Part shown: one piece after another, positions 1-4,900 of the stretch
Layout of the letters: each line of letters begins with the position of its first letter
Numbering within the stretch: position 1 is the first letter of the stretch
Assembly: GCA_002254335.1 (NCBI GenBank)
Contig: NIVA01000188.1
Span: 1 to 6,179, forward strand
DNA: 6,179 nucleotides
Direction of reading: 5' to 3'
From: Bacteroidetes bacterium 4572_114
GTDB taxonomy: Bacteria > Bacteroidota > Bacteroidia > Bacteroidales > 4484-276
Notes under the pieces: model-generated
What the model was told of the DNA's origin: nothing
What the model saw: the letters and a program-made list of their open reading frames with translations, nothing else
Databases searched by the model: none
Translations under genes and position numbers: made by a program

Positions 1-115
1 GCAACAAAAACAAAGCATCTTCAATATCTTCTGTCTCCCCTCTCATGTATGGCACAACAAAATGTGGATATATCCGGTAATCAAACCCACCAGTCCTGAT
101 TTTCATGAGACGCAT
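1..115 (-). CDS. N-terminal fragment of an unrecognised protein (runs off the left edge)
   Basis: Read on the minus strand, an ATG at 115-113 opens 38 codons without a stop up to the window edge, so the 3' end is missing. An in-frame TAA lies five codons upstream, just beyond a run of nine A's, so the start must be this ATG or the second Met three codons later (106-104). The peptide begins MRLMKIRTGGFDYRIYPHFV and continues through VPYMRG and an acidic stretch to EDALFLL. There is no signal peptide, no cysteine and no motif I can assign. The PY-MR-...-IEDALFLL pattern faintly recalls N-terminal parts of some insertion-sequence transposases, but that is a memory-level impression and not a call. 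The gene diverges from the hicB-like gene, with 171 bp between the two starts. No Shine-Dalgarno is seen, as usual in Bacteroidota. A chance open frame of this length is possible. Confidence 0.45.
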   Translation of the reverse strand, partial: MRLMKIRTGGFDYRIYPHFVVPYMRGETEDIEDALFLL

Positions 116-143
116 CCCTGTTTTTTTTTAAATCCTTGCATGC

Positions 144-161
144 CCATTGTATTTATAATGG
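144..161. promoter_or_regulatory. Short imperfect dyad in the divergent intergenic region
   Basis: CCATT (144-148) and AATGG (157-161) are inverted copies around an 8-nt AT-rich centre whose inner TA steps also pair partly. The dyad lies 29 bp upstream of the minus-strand start at 115 and well upstream of the hicB-like gene. It could be an operator or chance in AT-rich DNA. No convincing Bacteroidota promoter (-33 TTTG, -7 TAnnTTTG) was found beside it. Confidence 0.2.
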
Positions 162-190
162 TCTGCCATTGAACAGCTTTGTTTTTTTAT

Positions 191-212
191 TGTGGAACAA
201 ATGTGGAACAAA
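191..212. repeat. Two tandem 11-bp direct repeats
   Basis: TGTGGAACAAA occurs twice head to tail (191-201 and 202-212) with no mismatch, inside the divergent intergenic region. The copies are spaced by one helical turn, as expected for a site bound by a dimeric or multimeric protein such as a regulator or recombinase. The sequence alone does not say which. Confidence 0.5.
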
Positions 213-286
213 TATCGCTCTTTTTTGGCGCTATTACTATAAATCCGGGCCGGGCAATCTGGTATAAAGAGCAATAATGCGAGTAT

Positions 287-511
287 ATGAAAATGATAGA
301 TTATCATATTAATGTATTTTACAGTGAGGAAGATGATGGTTACATAGCTGATATACCCGATTTATCACACTGTTCAGCTTTTGGTGATACACAAAAAGAA
401 GCATTGCAAGAAGTATTATTAGCAAAAGAAGCATGGATTGTGTCAGCCCGTGCTAATGGAAAGTCTATTCCATCACCTCATTACCGACCGGTGATTTATC
501 AAGTTGCCTGA
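287..511 (+). CDS. hicB: HicB-family antitoxin-like protein (no HicA partner seen)
   Basis: A 74-residue protein with the HicB partial RNase-H-like fold pattern: a first strand YHINVFYS (6-13), an acidic turn EEDDG, a second strand YIADIPDL (19-26), HCSAFGDT, a helix KEALQEVLLAKEAW (37-50), and a PSPHYRPVIYQ tail (63-72). Small stand-alone HicB-like proteins of 70-80 residues with this spacing and ending are common in Bacteroidota and Cyanobacteria, so it looks full length. In type II systems HicB neutralises the HicA mRNA interferase and may repress its own operon. It lacks the C-terminal DNA-binding extension of longer HicB proteins. The start could be either Met1 (287) or Met3 (293); family members usually begin about two residues before DYHI, which fits both. 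No HicA is visible: the upstream gene is divergent and the short downstream ORF does not look like HicA. Family membership is confident; antitoxin activity is inference. Confidence 0.8.
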   Translation: MKMIDYHINVFYSEEDDGYIADIPDLSHCSAFGDTQKEALQEVLLAKEAWIVSARANGKSIPSPHYRPVIYQVA

Positions 512-514
512 AAT

Positions 515-673
515 GTGAAGTGTTACAAGCAGATCGACACAATTCATTACAACCACCTGAACCTGCCGCAGTTGTTGAAAATTGGGTTAGGTGGCGAGAA
601 TATCATACATGGCTATTTCCCAAAAACTATAGAATATTTGTTTTTCGGTAACACCAACACAAACTATTTGTAA
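515..673 (+). CDS. Weak candidate small ORF, 52 codons, GTG start
   Basis: Three bases after the hicB-like stop, and in the same frame, a GTG opens 52 codons ending at TAA 671-673, two bases before the patatin start. The peptide begins MKCYKQIDTIHYNHLNLPQL and continues through GLGGENIIHGYF to a C-terminal NTNTNYL. Many codons end in C or G (AAG, TAC, CAG, ATC, GAC, AAC, CTG), which gives a mildly coding look. There is no recognised domain, no basic HicA-like character and no ATG. A second frame is also open over much of this gap, which weakens the case. It is recorded because it fills the gap almost exactly; it may be chance or the remnant of a longer gene. Confidence 0.15.
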   Translation: MKCYKQIDTIHYNHLNLPQLLKIGLGGENIIHGYFPKTIEYLFFGNTNTNYL

Positions 674-675
674 TC

Positions 676-1611
676 ATGGTAAAATTGTTACAGCGTTTCA
701 TCCTTTCCGGGATTATTGTTATGTCCGGATATTCATGTTCAAAAAAATTTATGGTTATTGACTCACCTGCGTGGCAACCTGAAGCAAGGGTGCTAACAAC
801 CCGGCCCGAAGTTGCCCTTGTATTGGGTGGTGGTGCGTTTCATGGGATGGCCCATGCAGGTGTAATTAAAGTTTTGGAAGATGCCGGGGTCCCAATTGAT
901 TTGATTGTTGGCACAAGTGCCGGAAGCATGGTTGGCGCCCTCTATGCCGATAAGCCACATATTGATTCGCTTGTAACACTGATAAAATCAACAACGGCCA
1001 GGGATGTTTTCGATTTTTCATTGTTCCGTTCACGGGAAGGGTTTGTTTCAGGCAGGAGATTACAAAGTTATCTTGAAAAAAACCTGAGTGTATCAGAAAT
1101 AGAAGAAACAATAATCCCATTTGTTGCGGTTACCACCGATATTGAAAATGGATGCACCGTTGCGCTTAAAGCAGGCCCAATAGCACCATCAGTTAATGCA
1201 TCATGTGCGATACCCGGAATATTTGAGCCTGTAAAAATGTACGGTACCACTTTTGTCGATGGCGGGGTTATCGATAACACTGCCGTAGATGTTGCAAAAG
1301 AGTATAACCCAAAATTTATTATCGCTGTTAGCATTATGGGATTTGATACAACAGTTAAGCTAAAGAATCACAAAAATGTAGTACTACGGGCCTACCATGT
1401 TGCTTCACACAGGCTCACGGAAGCGGGGCTTGAGCAGGCCGATCTTGTAATTGCCCCTGACCTCAAAGGCATCCCACTGATGAGTGGCAAGGATAATGAA
1501 AAGATGTATAAGCTGGGCATTGAAGCTACAAAAGAATTGTTGCCGGATATTAAACGAATGCTTAAGGAAAAGGGGATAGGTTTAAAGCTGGATCAAGGTA
1601 TGGGGAAATAG
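676..1611 (+). CDS. Patatin-like phospholipase, probable lipoprotein
   Basis: A 311-residue patatin/RssA-type serine hydrolase expected to cleave acyl esters of lipids with a Ser-Asp dyad. The oxyanion loop is GGGAFHG (51-57), the nucleophile is Ser81 in GTSAGS (G-x-S-x-G), and the dyad Asp is Asp195 in VDGGVIDN. The supporting block ASCAIPGIFEPV (175-186) is also typical. The oxyanion loop normally reads GGGxRG or GGGxxRG, and here His56 stands where Arg is expected. The N-terminus has Lys3 and Arg7, a hydrophobic stretch (8-19) and GYSC with Cys21, an imperfect lipobox. The mature start CSKK lacks the acidic export signal of surface lipoproteins, so a periplasm-facing membrane lipoprotein is inferred. 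The ATG at 676 is kept because the next Met (721) would remove the signal peptide. No Shine-Dalgarno and no clear promoter are seen. The gene lies 164 bp after the hicB-like gene and converges on the T9SS protein gene. The catalytic call is strong; substrate and role are unknown. Confidence 0.92.
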   Translation: MVKLLQRFILSGIIVMSGYSCSKKFMVIDSPAWQPEARVLTTRPEVALVLGGGAFHGMAHAGVIKVLEDAGVPIDLIVGTSAGSMVGALYADKPHIDSLVTLIKSTTARDVFDFSLFRSREGFVSGRRLQSYLEKNLSVSEIEETIIPFVAVTTDIENGCTVALKAGPIAPSVNASCAIPGIFEPVKMYGTTFVDGGVIDNTAVDVAKEYNPKFIIAVSIMGFDTTVKLKNHKNVVLRAYHVASHRLTEAGLEQADLVIAPDLKGIPLMSGKDNEKMYKLGIEATKELLPDIKRMLKEKGIGLKLDQGMGK

Positions 1612-1683
1612 GGTAAATATTATTTTATTGTAACTATTTAGCTGGCTATTTTATTGGCAGGATCATTAAGACCCCATCCCCAA

Positions 1684-1728
1684 CCCTTCCCCTGTGACCG
1701 CAGGAAACCCGTATGGGCAAGGGAAGGG
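1684..1728 (+). repeat. Folded unit A of the intergenic element
   Basis: The outer stem CCCTTCCC (1684-1691) pairs perfectly with GGGAAGGG (1721-1728). It encloses two hairpins: CTGT-GACC-GCAG (1692-1703, last pair a T-G wobble) and CCC-GTAT-GGG (1708-1717), joined by 4-nt and 3-nt linkers. The result is a three-way junction. Unit B has the same layout with loops at exactly +87 bp. Confidence 0.65.
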
Positions 1729-1772
1729 AGTCCCAACGCACAAGCCACTGCAGCGGCCAGTGCGGTGGAATT

Positions 1773-1813
1773 CTCCCCCTTCGACCGAAGGAAGTCCGTA
1801 TGGAAAGGGGGAG
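1773..1813 (+). repeat. Folded unit B of the intergenic element
   Basis: The outer stem CTCCCC (1773-1778) pairs with GGGGAG (1808-1813). It encloses CTTC-GACC-GAAG (1779-1790) and TCC-GTAT-GGA (1795-1804), with 4-nt and 3-nt linkers as in unit A. Over the 26-nt core (1779-1804 against 1692-1717) there are six differences. Five are in stems and all keep pairing: G-C to T-A, C-G to T-A, and T-G wobble to C-G. The sixth is in the linker. Confidence 0.65.
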
Positions 1814-1887
1814 TTAGAGGGGGTCTTTGATAGTGGACGATAGATGTGAGACTATTAAGAAGTAGCTAAATATCATTTTCTTTAAAT

Positions 1888-1923
1888 AAAAAAAGGGAGC
1901 CCAAAACCGGACTCCCCTTTTTT
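1888..1923. terminator. Bidirectional rho-independent terminator between convergent genes
   Basis: A run of seven A's (1888-1894), then GGGAG (1895-1899) pairing with CTCCC (1912-1916), two more C-G pairs inside after one C/A mismatch, a 6-nt AAAACC loop, and a run of six T's (1918-1923). Both strands give a hairpin followed by a U tract. It lies 17 bp beyond the stop of the large minus-strand gene, so it is the natural terminator of that gene, and it can also stop transcripts coming from the patatin gene. Confidence 0.88.
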
Positions 1924-1940
1924 ATTCTGAATTTCAGATA

Positions 1941-4900
1941 TTATCTGATAACAAGTTTTTCGGTAATTACACCTTCGGTAGTATGGATCTCCATAAAGTA
2001 AACACCTGTCTGGAAGTCAGAGGTATTTACCTGGAGGCTTTGTCCGTCAACAAACCGGTTGAAGACAATCTGTCCGTTGTTGTTCATTATCCTTACCTGA
2101 TGCAGGTTGCTGGCTGTAATCCCAAGGTCTTCGATCTTGGTTGCCTGGAGGATTTCTTTTGTATCATTGTCTTGCAAGAATACAACCAATCCCATATTGT
2201 CAACATCCCAACCGTTCCAATCCAATGGAAGGACAACTTCGTAAAGCGACTGGCTGTTGAAATCGAGTGCTGTTCCCATATGGTCGGGCAACATCTTACG
2301 GCATACATAATTTACTTCATCCAAGCCAAGCCAGCTATCAGGAATATGTGATTCGATAGCTACTGCGTGTAGGGCAACATTTTGTCCGGGATACTGATAA
2401 ATGTTCTCGGCTGTAATTGTAAAGTCAAATGTTGTGCCACCTGTAAATTCCGGTTCAACATCCAATTCGAACAATGAAACTTTTGCTGCACGGGTTTCAT
2501 ATAACGGCAGGTAAGTACCATAAAGACTTTGTGTGGCATTTCCACCAACGTGGGTAATCACACCATCGAACCATGCAGTTGGGTAACCCGTCAAAGCATA
2601 GTAATTGATCCTGTACATCGATTCGTTGGTTTCATAATCATCACCTCCGTGATATTCAATTACGCCAACATCGTGTCCGTTTTCAATCATGTCGTCAGCT
2701 CCCATTGCAGCTCCGGGACAATACTGGCACCAAGTACCTGTACCGATTTCAAGGACGACCATTTCGCGTGAAGTACCACCTTCAATAGTAGCTTCAACAG
2801 GGCCTGCACCAGCTGAGTAGCCTTCATCGTAGATTGCTTTTACATCGTACATATATGTGCCCGGGAGCAAATCCATGTCGTCGTATGATGTTTCGGTAAT
2901 TTCCTGTGCTATAACTTCAGCGTCACGGTAAACATTGTAACCGAGGAAATCGTCGGATGCCGGGGCAGTCCATGTAAGGGCCACATCGTTATCGCTCACC
3001 GAAGCAACAAGGTTAGTAGGAGGTGCAAGGGCGATAAATTCGGTAAGTTCGATATTATCGAAGTGTGCTTTAGGTGTACCATTTTCGGCCCATGCATAAA
3101 GGTTCATGGCACCAAGTTGGTTGAGTGTACCTGTACCGAACGAACCGGAACTCCACTGCCATTGTACTATCTCATTACCATCCACATACATTTCAGCCCA
3201 GTCGAGGTTAATGTCAACAACAATATTTACAAAAATCCATGTGTCGTAGCTGTAGGTAAATGTTCCTGCCCCGGCGCCACCGGCATCAACCAATCCGGCC
3301 CCACCTGCATCGAAGTATGCCTGCATGCCCCACTGGCTGTTGCTTCCTGCAAATTCCTGTAAAAGGTTGAAGTAGCCGTTGAAGCCCGAAGGGATATAAA
3401 CATAAAACTTAACAGCATATTTTCCTGATGTTTTATCACCAAATAATAATACAGCATCATTTGTCCCTTCGATAACCACTGAGTTACTTCCCTCAAAGGC
3501 AAATTCATCAGTAACCATTGGGTCTTCTGCGCTGCCAGGGTTACTGCTCCAGGTATCCCAATAATCAATACCTTGTGAAATGGCTTGTTGTACGAGATAA
3601 TCACCCGCTGTGTAATCTTCAAATGGTTCAAAAATAAGTGCATTAGAAAGCTCGCCGAAATCAATATCATCAAAATATGCTTTTGGTGTCCCGTTTTCGG
3701 CCCATGCGTAGAGGTTCATTGCACCAAGCTGGTTTAACGTACCTGTACCAAATGATCCTGAACTCCATACCCACTCAACTACAAAATCACCATTAACATA
3801 CATTTCGGCCATATCTTCATCAAGATCGATATTCATGTTTACAAATGTCCACTCATCATAGCTATATGTAAATGTTCCTGCGCCAGCACCACCGGCATCA
3901 ACCAGTCCGGCGCCACCTGCATCAAAATAGGCCTGCATGCCCCACTGGCTGTTTGTACCGGCAAATTCCTGCAACAGGTTAAAGTAACCGAAAAATCCTG
4001 TTGGGATATTTACATAGAAATTCACATTCCATTTTCCGGAAGTTTTGTCGCCAAGCAAAAGAACAGCATCATTGGTCCCTTCAATTACAACTGAATTGCT
4101 TCCTGCATGGGCCACATCATTACTTACCATTGGATCTTCGGCACTGCCGGGAGCGTTGCTCCAGGTTGTCCAGTAATCCCGTCCCATTGCGTTGGCTTGC
4201 TGTACCATGTAATCACCGGCAGTATAATCTTCAAAGGTTTCCCAGGCACCTGATGGGCTGCCACCTGTAATGGTAACCGAAACAGGCCCGGCCATTGGTG
4301 ATAAGCCATCATCATAAACTGCACACACCTGATAGATATATGTGCCTGGATCAAGGTCCATGTCCATATATTCAAGGTCGGTAATCTCTTCGGCAATCAT
4401 GTTGCCATCCCTATAAACATTATATCCAATCAAGTCGTCATTTGCAGGGGCATCCCAGGTAACATGAACATCGTCTTCGTCCACCACTACTGCTGCAAGG
4501 TTTTGCGGGGGCAACATCTGTGGGCCGCCACCTACAATAACTGTATAGTCTTCAACTTCACCATAGCTTGAATTTCCACATGGTGTTGGGGCGGTGCTAT
4601 ATGTCATCCTGACCCTCATCCTGTACTGGCCGTTTGGTTGGTTGGCGGGAGGTGTAATTGTACCGGTAAAGGTTTGTCCTGACCCACCAACATTTGTCAA
4701 TCCAAAAGTTTCGTTGCCGTTATTTCCGAGTTCTTTGTCCAGGTTCCAGTCAACCCAAACGGTAACAATGTCGCTCGACCATGCATTACCATTTTCGATG
4801 GTAATAGGTTCGCCAACACCTGGCTCTAAAGTAACAGTAATATCAGTATAATTTGCTACCCCACCTTGCCATCCACTTGTATTGTCAATCTCACCGCATA

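Larger units (their letters stand above)
1662..1831. repeat. Structured ~170-bp intergenic repeat element with inverted ends and two folded units
   Basis: The element starts ATCATTAAGACCCC (1662-1675) and ends GGGGTCTTTGAT (1820-1831); these ends are inverted copies apart from a 2-nt insertion. Inside lie two direct copies of a foldable unit (1684-1728 and 1773-1813) and a central hairpin, CACTG (1746-1750) with CAGTG (1758-1762). It is markedly more GC-rich than its flanks. It fills most of the 329-bp gap between two convergent genes; the rest of the gap (1612-1661 and 1832-1887) is AT-rich with nothing recognisable. GC-rich dyad repeats in Bacteroidota intergenic regions suggest a REP- or MITE-like dispersed element, but no transposase and no target-site duplication are visible. 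It could also act at the 3' end of the patatin mRNA. Confidence 0.65.

Noticed and set aside
121..129. T9 run as a possible terminator.
   Set aside because: No GC-rich hairpin precedes it on the plus strand, and on the minus strand it is an A run just before a start codon.
640..675. TTTG and TATTTG elements as a Bacteroidota promoter for the patatin gene.
   Set aside because: The second element lies only six bases from the ATG, which would leave no leader, and it does not match TAnnTTTG properly.
866..1334. Two minus-strand ORFs antisense to the patatin gene.
   Set aside because: The patatin frame carries all the catalytic motifs; the antisense frames show no motif and look like shadows.
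1755..1775. CCAGTGCGGTGGAATTC resembles a cloning-vector polylinker as I remember it (one mismatch over 17 bases).
   Set aside because: The flanks do not continue as vector, the stretch lies inside the structured repeat, and bacterial genes continue normally on both sides. Chance similarity is more likely than contamination.
1983..2351. 122-codon plus-strand ORF antisense to the Omp28/T9SS end.
   Set aside because: It is antisense to a strongly supported coding region and has no recognisable protein pattern.
3227..3673. 148-codon minus-strand ORF inside the giant gene.
   Set aside because: It is a shadow in another frame of the lectin-like repeat 2 coding region, with no domain-like content; the main frame explains the sequence.
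3048..4235. Long regularly spaced repeats that could suggest an array.
   Set aside because: The 612-bp period is in frame and protein-conserved with silent drift: a domain duplication, not CRISPR or satellite DNA.
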